This document shows, in pieces, positions 22,126-33,232 of a stretch of DNA of 64,000 bases. A program made the position numbers and the translations under genes. The stretch is from Lepiota brunneoincarnata. Lineage: Eukaryota; Basidiomycota; Agaricomycetes; Agaricales; Agaricaceae. Position 1 is the first letter of the stretch; each line of letters begins with the position of its first letter. Where the stretch lies: assembly GCA_023014365.1 (NCBI GenBank), contig JAEBUN010000027.1, positions 1 through 64,000 of the forward strand, read 5' to 3'. The notes beneath the pieces were generated by a model, which saw nothing but the letters and a program-made list of their open reading frames with translations, was not told where the DNA came from and did not search any database.

Positions 22126-24112
22126 ATGGACAGAAACATGTGCAGCAACAAGAGAGCTCGTCATGATGAAGATTCAGATTCTTCCTCTAGTAAGCAACGT
22201 TCGTTTTACTGTTGTCCTTGTCTTGCTAACACTGTCTTCAGACTACACTGAACCAAGGAGCACCCTTATGGCTCCAGGAAACATGTCTTCTCCTTCAATC
22301 GCACAACGTAAGTCATGTTTTTCCCCCATTCTCGTTGTCATCACTCATGTTTTCTCTGCTTTTAGGTCTCACTATTCACCTACCAGCACGTCGCAACCTC
22401 CTGCCTCAATGGGAACCACCAGCACCACGTACTAGGAGGGCTAGAGGAGGGCAAGGAGCTCAAGGAGCTTGCAGAAATTGTCAGGTGGGTGTGGCAAGGA
22501 CCCCTCCTCCACCATACTCTTCGCCCTGCAAACCAACTCCTCTGCCAGCCTCTCCCTTGGCCGCTCCAGTGCCAAGATGTGTGATTTCCATCGCATCGTT
22601 GTGCAATCCAACCGACAAGTGCTCTGCCGGATTTTCTGCAAAACCCTTGTCAGGTATCCCCATTGGCAGGCCCTCTGGTGGATTATCCACAGAGGCTTTG
22701 TCCAGTTCAATGTCACTGCCCCCTCTCGCCATCTCTCTGCGCACCCTGGATGGGGAAGACTCGCTGGTGCTCCCTCCCCTGGGTATTGCATCAGGTTTGG
22801 AGGTGCTGGGCCCTTCAACAAACTGGCCTTCTTCCCTTGTACTCTCTTCTGCTACTTCAATGTGTAAGCTTAGTTGTTTTCATGATATATTTGTTCTTTC
22901 CGCTGACTTCTACTTTAGTGCGTATACCAGCTGCCCTTAAAGGCAAACAGAAGGTGAAATCATCGACGCCGCCCCCTCTCCCCTTATTCCTGGTGGGTTC
23001 TAACTTGTCATTGCGTTCTCTGGTCCCTGAGGTCTCTCAAGCCAACCTCTTTAAAATCTTTAGCTGGTCCTCTTCTCTGGATGGGCAACATGTGCTGGCA
23101 CTCCAGTCGAGTCTCCTGCAAGCACCGTGGAGATTTCACCCTCCCCAGACCTGGAACTTCTCCTGGAGCCATCTCCTGTTCCACAGGAGCTGGCGTTCAT
23201 TTTTCAAGACTCGCTTCTGGCCTCACCATCTCCTGTCCCTTCTCGTTTGCCTAGCCTGGTGGTTCCAGAGATCCCTCAAGAGTCTCCTCATGCTGGCTCA
23301 TCACATCAAAAATGTGTCCTTTCGTCCAAGAAGAGTTCCAACATATGGACAAAGAAATATGTTCTTTAAGCTTGCATTCAACACTCTGAGGCCACCATTA
23401 TTCAGGACCATGGATACTGCCACCCAGTCCTGCTCTTTTGTGAGGACTTTTCTAGGCTGCTGGTAGCTAGCCAGCTTTCGGTATGTTCTCCAAGTTTTCT
23501 CATGTTTCCTTACTGAAGGTTTTGATATCTACTCCAGTACATGCCACCTCGGTCTCGGTGTCCTTCCTGCGCTGCTCGTAAGTTGGAGTGCGAGCCTCTG
23601 GGCAAGGGTAAGAAGTGTCGCAGCTGCAACCTCTATAATTACCCCTGCACCTTCACAGACTATCCGCGAGTCTCGGCTGGTGTTGCGAATGCCCTGGTCA
23701 CGTCTTCACTGACCAGTGAATACCATAAGTTTCTCTGTTCACTATTTTTCTCTTTTCTTATTCTCTTTATTTTCTAGATCTGGCTGCTTTTGCACATGTT
23801 GTGTCCTCCAGCTTGGTCAGCCTGGAGGCAAACCGTGTCACTTACGAGGCTTTGGCGTTTCACCACTGTTGGGTGGTTTATCAGTTCGTCCAGGAAATGC
23901 AAGCTACCAGGATGGCCTTGGAAGGTAATGACATGGCATTTGTCGAGGTGGGAATGGCCAACTCCATTGAAGACGTCGAGGCATTCTTTGAGTTTGCCAA
24001 CAACTTTCCGGGAGTCCTGACATATGAAGAATTTGAGGAGCTCAAATCACTTCTCTTCCTCGCTTTCCCGATGACTCAGGATCCGGAGTCTATCTTGGAG
24101 GACTTAAACTAG
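22126..24112 (+). CDS. antisense accessory gene with Zn2Cys6 zinc cluster
   Basis: Multi-exon gene on the strand opposite gag-pol. Well-supported exons: 22126-22189, 22242-22307, 22366-22863, 23538-23715 and 23778-24112. All have GT-AG junctions that keep frame. Joining in 22919-23537 is uncertain; open pieces there read PVESPASTVEISPSPDLELL and VLLFCEDFSRLLV. The first half is Pro/Ser-rich. Exon 23538-23715 encodes CPSCAARKLEC, eight residues, then CRSCNLYNYPC. This is C-X2-C-X6-C-X8-C-X2-C-X6-C, exactly the fungal binuclear zinc-cluster DNA-binding motif. The C-terminal 110 residues are acidic and helical (EDVEAFFEFANNFPGV, YEEFEELKSLLF). A shorter product could start at ATG 23541 (MPPRSRCPSC) with the usual N-terminal cluster. 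Likely nuclear and DNA-binding; the target is unknown. Confidence 0.65.
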
Positions 24113-24705
24113 CCGCTCCCCTTTTATACCTTTATCTCTTGAATGTAACATCCTATTTTGTCCTGTAGATACATTCACAATTTAAAGATTCTTGTCTCTT
24201 GATATCTTTCTGAGTTAAGCTTGAGGCCCTTCTGAAGACCCTGAGCTAAGCTAAGGCTTCCAGCCGCTTATATGCTCATCAGATATTTCTCTGATACTTC
24301 TGCAATGTCTATTGACACCTCAATGCGCCATGATCCACAACACGTAGTGACCTGGTCATCCGTTCCAGCTTTTTTACAATCCCGAACCCGAACCAGCCTG
24401 TACATGGTGTTCGCGTGCTGTGAAAAAAAAGCTCACGTCAAACTGAAGCGCCACTTGGGGCCCATCTCCCCCTAGCCAAATTGAAATTGGTGCCCTCACC
24501 GTTCCATCAGAATCCCTGTGCACACTGATAACCACGAGACCCTGGCAACATGTTACCTAATAAGGCAACTGTGGTTCAGCTAGTCTGTCAAAGGCTAGCT
24601 ACTCAAGATTACAGGTTTCCTAGGCCTCTCAGGTCATAAGCTTAGGGTGGAGGGTGCTTTTCATCCACTCATTATGATTCGTCATCACTGCCAACAGCCT
24701 TTTCT
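24113..24705. other. spacer between the two antisense genes
   Basis: No coding features. It contains one TAAGCTTA (24637) and near matches (TAAGCTTG about 24215), and probably the terminator of the zinc-cluster gene and the promoter of the next gene. Confidence 0.4.
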
Positions 24706-24713
24706 TATAAAAG
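24706..24713 (+). promoter_or_regulatory. TATA box of the second antisense gene
   Basis: TATAAAAG 52 bases before the ATG at 24758, compatible with a start of transcription near 24736-24740. Confidence 0.6.
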
Positions 24714-24757
24714 CAAGGGAGCGATGTCTCATTCTAGCAGACACCCTTCGCAAGAAA

Positions 24758-26106
24758 ATGGCTTCTTCTATCCCCCATTTCCAGGTTGAGCTTGACAATC
24801 TCATTAGTAATGCCAAAGGTCGTCTCCAGTGCCTGCAAAATGGTCAAGTTGCTCGTCCCCTTGTCAAGAAGGCTCTCCTTGCATTTGACGCTCCTGGGGT
24901 ATGTTTATTTATTCTTCTGTCTCCCTTGTTGTTGCTCAATCACTTTCTAGTCTGCTTATATTGAAGCGTTATCGGAGGACACTGAGGCTATCAAGCTTCA
25001 TGCCAACCAGGACTACATCTTCTGTATTTGCAAGCTCTACAAAATTTACCAAAACAACTACCATTCGTCTTATGAGATGCCCACGATCTATAAGGCGCTT
25101 TCTGAATGCTGTAGCCGCATTAATTGCATCTGCTCTGAGGAATCCCACAAGACCAGGACCGAAGAGGCTCAGAACCCATCGTCCACGACTGGCTTTACTT
25201 CCTCTAATGCTGCCAAAGGCTCTGCTGTCCCCAAACGTGTAAGCTTAGTGTTCTTTTGGCTCCCATCATCTTCTCATGTATAAGCTTAGCCTTGCAAGGG
25301 TTGCAAGGCCCCTGTTTCTGCTGCTGTTGTGGTAGACACTGATACCGAGTCTGCTGAGAGTATGACCAGCACTTCCAACTCCTGAGCAACCAGTGCTGAC
25401 ATGGTAATCTAGCTGCTTCTCAACCTATTACATTGGCTGAGATCATCGCTTGCCTTCAGGACATGATGGTCAACAAGGAGGTCTCTCAAGCTATTGTTGA
25501 AGAGGTTCATGCAGTTCTGCCTTATCGCAAGCGTCGTTTGTCTACCTCCGACATGGTGCGCCAGCTCCACTCCCCCTAACCACTGATTCTGACTTCCTCC
25601 CTCTTTAGGAGACTGTCAAAAAGTCCTCATCATCCAAAGGCACCGTCCATCTTCTTCCCTATTGTCAAGTTCCCAATATGGACACTAAACACTGCTGTTA
25701 TGCCCAGGCTGAACAGGTTCTAGCCAAAGCCAACGCCAATACTGCCAAGCATGCCCGTACCGAGTCTGTTTCCAATGAGCGCACCTTTGCAGGCTTATCT
25801 GGTGGGCATTTTCTCACTTCTATTTGCTAAGCTTAATGATTCTGACACTTATCCCGGCCAGCTCATTTGCTCCAGGAACTCCAAAATCTCCTGTCTCACC
25901 CTTGCAATGAGTACGAGTCCGAATCTTGCAGTGACGACGCTTGGTCGGTCAAATGTAACCTTAATTCGCTCAGCCAGGACTTTATTGAGGCTATTCCCTC
26001 GCTCGAAGCCAACTTAAAGAGGTTCCAATTCCTCATTCAAGAGCACATCCATCTCAAAAACCTTCTGCACAACCTCTCCGACTTGGACAAGTCCTCCCCC
26101 GCTTAA
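24758..26106 (+). CDS. antisense accessory gene, six exons, function unknown
   Basis: Exons 24758-24898, 24951-25238, 25290-25359, 25413-25555, 25609-25801 and 25862-26106 total exactly 1,080 bases (359 residues plus stop). All five introns are 49-60 bp and GT-AG; several have CTGAC/CTAAC-like branch sites. Every join keeps the frame, which is strong evidence for a real gene. It starts MASSIPHFQVELDNLISNAK in a good context (AAAATGG) after a TATA box. Cys pairs occur (CICKLYK, ECCSRINCICSEE, PCKGCKA). A basic run YRKRRLS (YRKRRLS from CTTATCGCAAGCGTCGT) could be a nuclear signal. The C terminus is helical (FLIQEHIHLKNLLHNLSDL). I recognise no family. Stop codon TAA is part of a TAAGCTTA site. 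It ends 77 bp from the end of pol, tail to tail. Confidence 0.75.
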
Positions 26107-26182
26107 GCTTAATGCTTTGATGGTTCCTAGGATAATTTTCCTTTGATAAGTAGATAGTTCTGTTCACAATATCAGGTTTTTT

Positions 26183-29100
26183 CTATCCTCCCAACTCTTC
26201 TGGCTCCCATCTGTCACTAGGCTCATCCTCAGTAGTCTCCTCCAGGGTCTTCAGTCCCTCTGGCAACAGGTCTATCAATTCTTGTAACTCCAGCAGTAAT
26301 AGCATATGTTTTCTGGCTAAGTAGGGAATTACTCTGAACGCTGCCACTTTATTCTGCCATACAGAGCCATCCAACTCTGCCAGGATATAAGATCCTCCTT
26401 TTGATCTAGATATGACCACCATGGGTCCTAGATACCTGGGTTTCATCTTCCTGTCTGCTGAGCTCTCTATAGCCGTATTTCTCACTAATACTAAATCTCC
26501 CGGGCCGAAGCGATAATCTCTTATCTTATGCGCTGCTTGTCGTTCCATCTCCCAAGCCTTGCTAAGCTTAGTGGCCGAAACACACTGACGCATCTCCTCA
26601 ACATGCTGAACATGTTTTGCCAAAGCCTGAGCTCAATATCCTATCAACTTGGCTGTGGTTAAGTACTTATTCGGTAGTTGTACTAGCCAAGTGGCCTCTT
26701 TGACATCCAGAGGTAGCGTTGGGTGCACCCTGGTTACCAGAAAGTACAGGGAACACCCCATTCCTTTTCTAATGGTTATCCGATCTGCCCACATAACGTG
26801 CGGTAGGTGCCAATACCACTTTTTGACATCTCCATCTGTAGCTTTGTACAACATTTGCCACACATCCCAGTGGGGTCTCTCAATAATCCCATTCGCTTTG
26901 GAATTGTAAGGAGATATTGTTACTCCCTTTATCCCATATTTTTCTTCCAGCCATTGAACAGCTTTCTTAAATGGAGAACCATTGTCCATGACAATCTTCA
27001 CTATACAGCCCCATTGGCAAATGATATCTTCAAATAACCACTGTGCAATCGAACTAGCATTCTCTTTTCTCAAAGCTTTTGCCTCCATCCAGGATGACAG
27101 TCCACACCTTTCATGCACAATGTAACTACACCCATTAGAACTTGGTGTCATATGTAGCATGTCCACATGTAGCACTTGGAATATCAATGGCGTGGGCGTT
27201 ATGATTGGCGGTGTCTCAATGATCACCTTTTGCCGTTGCTGGTATAGATGGCACGATTGCACATACCAAGCTACGTCTCCTTCAACTTCTGGCCACCAGA
27301 ACCTCTGCATTATAAGCTTAGTGGTTGCATATATTCCTCTGTATCCTAGGAAGTTGTGGCTGGCTCGCAACATATACATACACTGCTCCTTATCCACTAC
27401 TAGCTGATGTTGACTGCTAGGACTCGTCCTATACAGTCTCCCCTCTTCATCCAAGAAGAAATGCTCCACCATATACTTAAGCTTACACAGATCCGGCTCA
27501 TCCAAGCCTTCAGCTGTGCTACTGCCCCCTGTTTTCAGGAATTTCCTGACTTTGGGTATTCTTCCATCTTGTATTTGCGCTGTATCTGTCCTATGCGATT
27601 CATCATACGCTTCCTCTATCTCGGTCAACTTTTCCTCTTTGAAATCTGGCACTAGCCTGACATCCATCATTAAGCTTAGTACTTGTCAGTGGTTTTCTGG
27701 GCACGCTGGGTCTTCTATAACCCTAAGCTTAGCCTGTTGTTCATCCAAGTACTCTTCCTGAGCTTGATCCAGCTCATACTCAAAATCATACACATCATGC
27801 GCCAGACCCTGGTTGAAGCCAGAGCGACTGTCAATCTCATCACAGAAGGCTTCTAAGGGTAATGGATCTGCAGCCCCTGGATCTTCTTTGATCAACTCAA
27901 ACTCCTCTCCCTCATCCTCGGATCCATCGTCGAAATGACGGGCTGTCTCATCACCGGGATAGTAACATCATCTGGACAGTCCATCTGGCCCAAATGTCTT
28001 CCTTTCTTTGTGTACTAGCGTGAAGTGGAACGATCTAATGAAGTCCACCCAACAGTTTACAGTAGTATTTGGGAGTTTTCCTGGGTTGTTTAACATCCCA
28101 AAGAGAAACTTCGCGTCTGTTTCCACTACTAGATTTCTCGATCCCCACAATAAATATTTTTCCTGTTCCAGCACCATTCTTAAGCCGCATAGCTCTTGCT
28201 TGGGCTGAGAATACCTCTGCTGTCTCTTGTCCAATAATATTGACCCAAACTTCACATAATGTATAAGCTTAGTGTCTTCTACATCTCTCTGATATATATA
28301 GTATCCCACTGCCCTCCACAAGGTATCCACGGCTACTACTATGGGTTGTTTACTTGGAAATTCAGGGTTCCTGGTCGGGAAACAGCGCTGAATTGCATCT
28401 TTCAGCTCCTGCTGCGCTTTCTGTTTGTTTTCTCCCCATTCAAACTCTTGTCCCTTCTTAAGCTTTTCGTATAGAGGTGCAGCAATGGCTATGAACTTCG
28501 GGATATGATTCCTGCAGCACGTAGCTGTTCCTAGAAAACCCCTTAGCTCTGAGATATTCTCGCAATCCCCCCATCTTAAAATTTTTCTGATGGTGTCTGT
28601 GGTGGGCAACCATCCTTTATAGGAGCATTCAAAACCCACTACAGTGATTTCATCAGTGCAGATAGTCATCTTGGGCCCAGAGAAGGTTCCCCCTATGTAT
28701 TTCATCCTCTGTAGAATCCTATTGACCATCTGCATGTGTTCCCATACAAATTGTCGGATCCCTGGGTTCTTTTTCAACATCTCTTCAGTGCCATCTGGCA
28801 ACTTGTATCTGGTTTTCGGTCCTCTGATAGGTACATCATCTATGTACAGCATCGTGTATTCTGGTATCTCACTGGCTAGGATCACTGTTACATCCTCATG
28901 AAATATAGGCACTGAATTGGTCCATCCCATAGGTAGCGTTACTAAGCATAGCACTCCAAAAGGCATCTGGAACGTTGTTAAGTCCCAAGATGACTCAGCT
29001 AACAATTGCTTGTCATATCCAACATACAGATCCAGGATGCCTCCACAAGCCCTGCCTGCAAAGTGCATTGCCAAATCTTCTGTTGCTGGCGGCAGCCCTG

Positions 29101-29932
29101 AATGCGCTATTGTTACTCTGTTCAGCGGTTCCAAGCTGTGTACTAGTCTCAAACTTTTTCCATCTTTCTTTACCACACAGAACCATCTGGATCTATAGGA
29201 TGAGTTCGACGGCTCGTATACACCAGCACTAATCTTTCTCTTTATAATGGCACAGACTTCATCATAGATTGCTGGTGGAATCGGAATGGGCTTTTCAACC
29301 CACAGAGTATGTTCTACTGTCGGTATCTTGATCAGCAGGAAGAAATCCTCCCTAAAACATCCCTTTTCCTCATCTGTCCATGTGAATGCTTCCTCTTGAA
29401 GCATCATGATGTGGTGCATCAGCTTTCTTTCCTCTGGCCACAAGAAATCCCCTGCATGGGCTTTGTCCAGCTTAAGCTTATGCTCCTCAGTATATCTGCC
29501 TGTTGGGACAAACTCTGGAGGATGCATGCTAAGCTCAGGCATTTCTGCCAGCAGGTCCCCTTTTATTTCTTGTTTTATCCTGAATCTCTCTGGTAAATCA
29601 CCCAACACTGGCCTCACTTTTAAGGCTACTGGTTTATATTTCTTCCCAGCCAGGCATTGTACCGTATCTTTGTCATCTTCTTCGGTTTCGAAGACAGTTA
29701 TTCCCTGGTCCTCAGTGCCCTGCGTGTTGGCTATGTGTCCCAGGCACAATAACGCCATCGCTTTATCTTCTTGTGGACAGTCCTCATCGCATATGACTTG
29801 GTCAATGAACATTAGCTGTAGCTCAGCCTCTGAGAAGCTTCCTTTTGCTAAGCTTAGTGTTTGTGTGATGACAGGGCCCTTCTCATCATCATAGTCTATT
29901 ATACAAGCCACCTCTCCTTGTCCCTTAGTCAA
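26183..29932 (-). pseudogene. pol: gypsy pol: reverse transcriptase, RNase H, integrase
   Basis: One frame of 1,250 codons interrupted only by TGA at 27970-27968, 27688-27686 and 26635-26633, ending in TAG. RT: palm residues LDLYVGYD (about 300-306) and the catalytic YIDD at about 363-366 (TMLYIDDVPIRG). RNase H follows (VVAVDTLWRAVGYYIYQ, VVETDAKFL). Integrase: a zinc region with SHNFLGYRG and SCHLYQQRQ, where the second His and the last Cys of HHCC have become Tyr. The catalytic core has LHVDMLHM, IVMDNGSPF and NGIIERPHWD (D, D, E). The C-terminal domain is GDLVLVRN ... [12 protein letters not shown]. No chromodomain is visible at the end. Cytoplasmic/nuclear replication machinery, inactive in this copy because of the stops. 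Confidence 0.9.
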
Positions 29933-29994
29933 CTCATCGAGGTTTCTTGAAAATTTTGACTGTTTTCTCTAAGCTTAAGAGGATTACACTCTCC

Positions 29995-30867
29995 TCAACC
30001 ATAAGTTGGCAACACAGCCCTTTCTCTGGTATTTGGGTCCGTAATAACCAAGGTTTGCTCGCCACTGGCACTATTCCTGACTTCACTAGCAGTCATTACA
30101 TCAAACGGTCGTCCCAGCAGTACTTGATACACGGGGTTGCGAACTATGTGAACTTGCAAATAGATTGTGACTCCCCCGCAGGTAAAGCCTACATTCTTTG
30201 CCAACCCACAAGTCTTTTCAACCTGCCCATTCGCACTCTGCAAATTAATCGTAGTGTCTGGGTCCCAAGAAACTTGACATGCAATTGCCACTTCCTGACT
30301 CATGGATATGATCTGTGACCCACTATCTAGCAAGGCCTCTTCCTGCTGAATCCCATTTATCAGAGTCGGAACTACTCTCAACAGTTCGCATTCTTTAGCA
30401 ATAAACACTTGCCGTCCCCTATCTCTTCTGGGAAGTGACTCCAAGTACTGCATGATTGGATCCTGAGCTACCCAAGCTTGGGTTGCCAAGCCTTCTTGGA
30501 GCACTGTATCATACTTCCGAGAACTGTCTGCCAACTCTGTTATCATGACCTGTACTGGCCCACTATTAATTTCCATATCTTCTGTATCATCTTCCAAGGG
30601 CCCAACTCCTACTATTAAGCTTTGATTCGTGGGTACCCATTTTCTCATAATTCGCTCTCTATAAGTGTTCCTGTATAAAGGTGACAATGCCAAGAGTTCT
30701 CCATGCGATACTGAGGCTTCTTGCTTCAATACCTTGCTGAGTACTTCCTCAACATCGACATTCCTCTCTATAGGGGCCTGGTGCTTATATGCAGGCTCCT
30801 TCTTGGATGATTCCATCCTTCTGACCAGCAGTGGTGGTACCTCAACGACTGGGCGCAGTGGTTTCAC
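29995..30867 (-). CDS. gypsy aspartic protease region
   Basis: Open frame of 290 codons, offset from both gag and pol. The active-site motif is LLDSGSQIISMS (DSG at about 181-183 from the first Met), followed by the flap-like part TTINLQSANGQ and ending IYLQVHIVRNPVYQVLLGRPF, typical of retroviral-type proteases. It would cleave the polyprotein as a dimer. Frame offsets on both sides suggest programmed shifts or decay; the stop is TGA. Whether this piece was once fused to gag or to pol cannot be told from one copy. Confidence 0.7.
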   Translation of the reverse strand: MKPLRPVVEVPPLLVRRMESSKKEPAYKHQAPIERNVDVEEVLSKVLKQEASVSHGELLALSPLYRNTYRERIMRKWVPTNQSLIVGVGPLEDDTEDMEINSGPVQVMITELADSSRKYDTVLQEGLATQAWVAQDPIMQYLESLPRRDRGRQVFIAKECELLRVVPTLINGIQQEEALLDSGSQIISMSQEVAIACQVSWDPDTTINLQSANGQVEKTCGLAKNVGFTCGGVTIYLQVHIVRNPVYQVLLGRPFDVMTASEVRNSASGEQTLVITDPNTRERAVLPTYG

Positions 30868-31037
30868 ATTCCTATATGGTAATTCCCCTGCTGCTGCACG
30901 TGTTGGTTTCTCTGTTGTCTGCCCTATTTCCTCATTTTCTCATTCTTCTGATCGCTTGGAATCCGACGCGTCCTCAGGAGTCTGTCCTCTGGCAAAAGCA
31001 ACCTTCTTCTTCAGAGCCAGCTCCTTCCTCGAACCCT

Positions 31038-32756
31038 TTAGAAACCCGACTCCAAGTTCCAAGTCTTTGCGCCACTCCTGGTGTCCAAATACTGGCTTGC
31101 CAAGGGCATACCATCCATCAAACCACTAAGCTTAGCCTGTATCTGGGCCAATTGCTCGGCCAAAGACTGTATCTTGACATTATCATCCTTTCTGGTCATA
31201 AGCTTAACCTTTGGGGCACTCCCAGTGTGGATGGCAGCTGTTTCCAACATTTCCATGCGCTGCTTCAGATGGCAGATTTCTTCTTCCGCTGGCGACCTTT
31301 GGTTTTCTGACCTTGGGAACACTTTCTGTGCAAACACTGCTGCTGCTGGCACTTGCGGTAACTCAGGCTCAACCTCTGGCAGTTCTGGTATCTGAACAAA
31401 GAGTTGTCCCTTTGTCACATAGTACTTCGCCACTTTCTCTTTAATAGGCCCTTCTCCTCGAGGGATACTCGAGCCGTCTCCCATATATATTTTGTTCCCT
31501 TCAACTCTAATTCAGCCAGCTTGTTTATCCGCCTCCATGTCTGGGCAGAATAACCAACTATGCCCTAATAACCAACAGTAGAAACACTTGCAATCAGAAA
31601 GCGACCCTGCTGGCCCACTTCTGGTATTCCTCTGAGTGTGATTATAGCCAGCATAATTATGTCCGTCCTTCGCCAAACTCTCTAAGTATGATTTTAAAGT
31701 ATGCCCCTGGATATTCATGAGGTCCTTAAGCTCAGCAAGACCACCTGCCATCTGCAAGACTTCATCCTGAAACTTCTGCTTTAAGCTTTGCAGCTCTCGC
31801 TTTACTACAGGGCCATAAGTCCCTGTTCCAGATGTCACAGGTGGATGGCTCATCAATGCTGAGTTCACCGGCCTTGAATCCTGATGAAGGGATCACATAA
31901 GTGTTTTGCCAATTGAAATTTCGATGGCTTTATCCATGACAATCCTCCAATCATAGGGATCCTCTTCGCGTAAATCCTTCACAGTTAGTGCCGACCCATC
32001 GCTTGCAGTTTTATGTGCCCCAGTGATTGCTAATCTCGCATTGAGTACATCCTGGAACACGGAGTCCAGTGCACTTGTAAATAACTCAACTAGCTCTCAG
32101 TTCGAGACTACCACTGGCAACTTCAGGCACTTCTCTGCTTCTAGAATGAATTGCCTTTTGAAGTCCAAGACTTTATGCTCCTCATTCATCGCAATGCCTC
32201 TACTCTCTGCACAGAGTTCCCTCAATCGTCACACTGAGCCCTGCTCAGCTGCCACAGTCTCGGGATACTCTTTCTTCAATCTCTCTATGAAGCCTGTCCA
32301 GCTTCCTGCTGGGAACTCTGCAAAACTCATCCACTCTTCACGGATATCCTGGTCCACATATGACACTGCCCAATTTATCCTTTCTGCATCATCTGTCATC
32401 TTCGTTATCGTGAAGAGCCGTTCAAGCATCCAGAGATAATTTCTCAATGTCTGTGGTTTTGATGCATCCCATCTGGGAGCATTATTGCTAAAGGGAATTG
32501 GCATATGCTCATGTCCCATTTTACTAGCTGTAGTTGTCATAGATGGCGTAGTTTGGTTTGTCTGTACTGTCAGAGTTGACTGTGATATCTGTGGTACTGT
32601 AGAGGCACCAGGAGGGTTCATATGAAACGAGTTTTGGTTTGTAAATGCTAAGCTTAGCGTAGGAACAGTCTGACCATCCTGGCTTTCAGTGTGCAGAATA
32701 TGTGCTATGTTGCGAGCTGAGGCTGGAAGCCTTATAGTAATTCTGGGCAGAGGCAC
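31038..32756 (-). pseudogene. gag: gypsy gag with CCHC zinc knuckle
   Basis: A single frame from about 32756 to the TAA at 31038, broken by TGA at 32231-32229, 32099-32097, 31895-31893 and 31514-31512. It contains a Gag core (WDASKPQTLRNYLWMLERLF, DIREEWMSF, WTGFIERLKKEYPE). A nucleocapsid knuckle CFYCWLLGHSWLFC (C-X2-C-X4-H-X4-C) is near 31540. The last part is Pro/Glu-rich with a coiled coil (LKQRMEMLETAA, AEQLAQIQAKL). The real N terminus upstream of 32756 is obscured by a 148-bp tandem duplication. Structural protein of the virus-like particle, inactive here. Confidence 0.8.
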
Positions 32757-32897
32757 CAGGAGGGTTCATATGAAACAAGTTTTGGTTTGTAAATGCTAAG
32801 CTTAGCATAGGAACGGTCTGACCATCCTGGCTTTCAGTGTGCAGAATATGCGCTATGTTGCAAGCTGAGGCTGGAAGCCTTATAGTAATTCTGGGCA
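32602..32897. repeat. 148-bp tandem duplication in gag 5' region
   Basis: 32602-32749 and 32750-32897 are nearly identical, each with one TAAGCTTA (32649 and 32797). The unit length is not a multiple of three, so it shifts the gag frame. Confidence 0.85.
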
Positions 32898-33219
32898 CAG
32901 TAGAGATTGGCAGTACAACTTCTCTCGATACTGCAACTGCTAAACCGCTCACTGTGCTCGCAGTTATAGAACTAGTAGGATCTTTTCACTTTCGAGAGGT
33001 ACTAGTGGCGATGAGGCCTTCAGAACCTTCTGGATGATTAGAATTCTGAGTAGTTCTCTGTTTTGGGGGGTCAACCTTCCTGAGACTGCTCTCAAAGGAC
33101 GTTTTGGGTGACTTTACGGTCTTTGCTTGAACCTTTTTCTGCTTCGCAGGTGAAAGGTGGGCCAGTGTCCAAGTCTTTTGGTGTTTGTCTCGTGAAATTC
33201 AACTGAAAACCCCCCTTGT

Positions 33220-33230
33220 GGTGGGCTCCA
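33220..33230 (-). other. primer-binding site of the gypsy element
   Basis: TGGAGCCCACC on the minus strand, two bases after the 5' LTR end (CCTTTTCA). It starts with TGG, complementary to the CCA end of a tRNA; which tRNA I cannot say. Confidence 0.6.
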
Positions 33231-33232
33231 GA

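Noticed and set aside
26183..26623. Chromodomain at the end of integrase
   Set aside because: After the [10 protein letters not shown] domain the tail is acidic and Leu-rich, without the aromatic cage pattern.
26183..32231. UGA recoding as Trp throughout gag-pol
   Set aside because: Several positions are better explained as Arg (CGA) mutated at CpG, and other decay (lost integrase zinc ligands, out-of-frame duplication) accompanies them.
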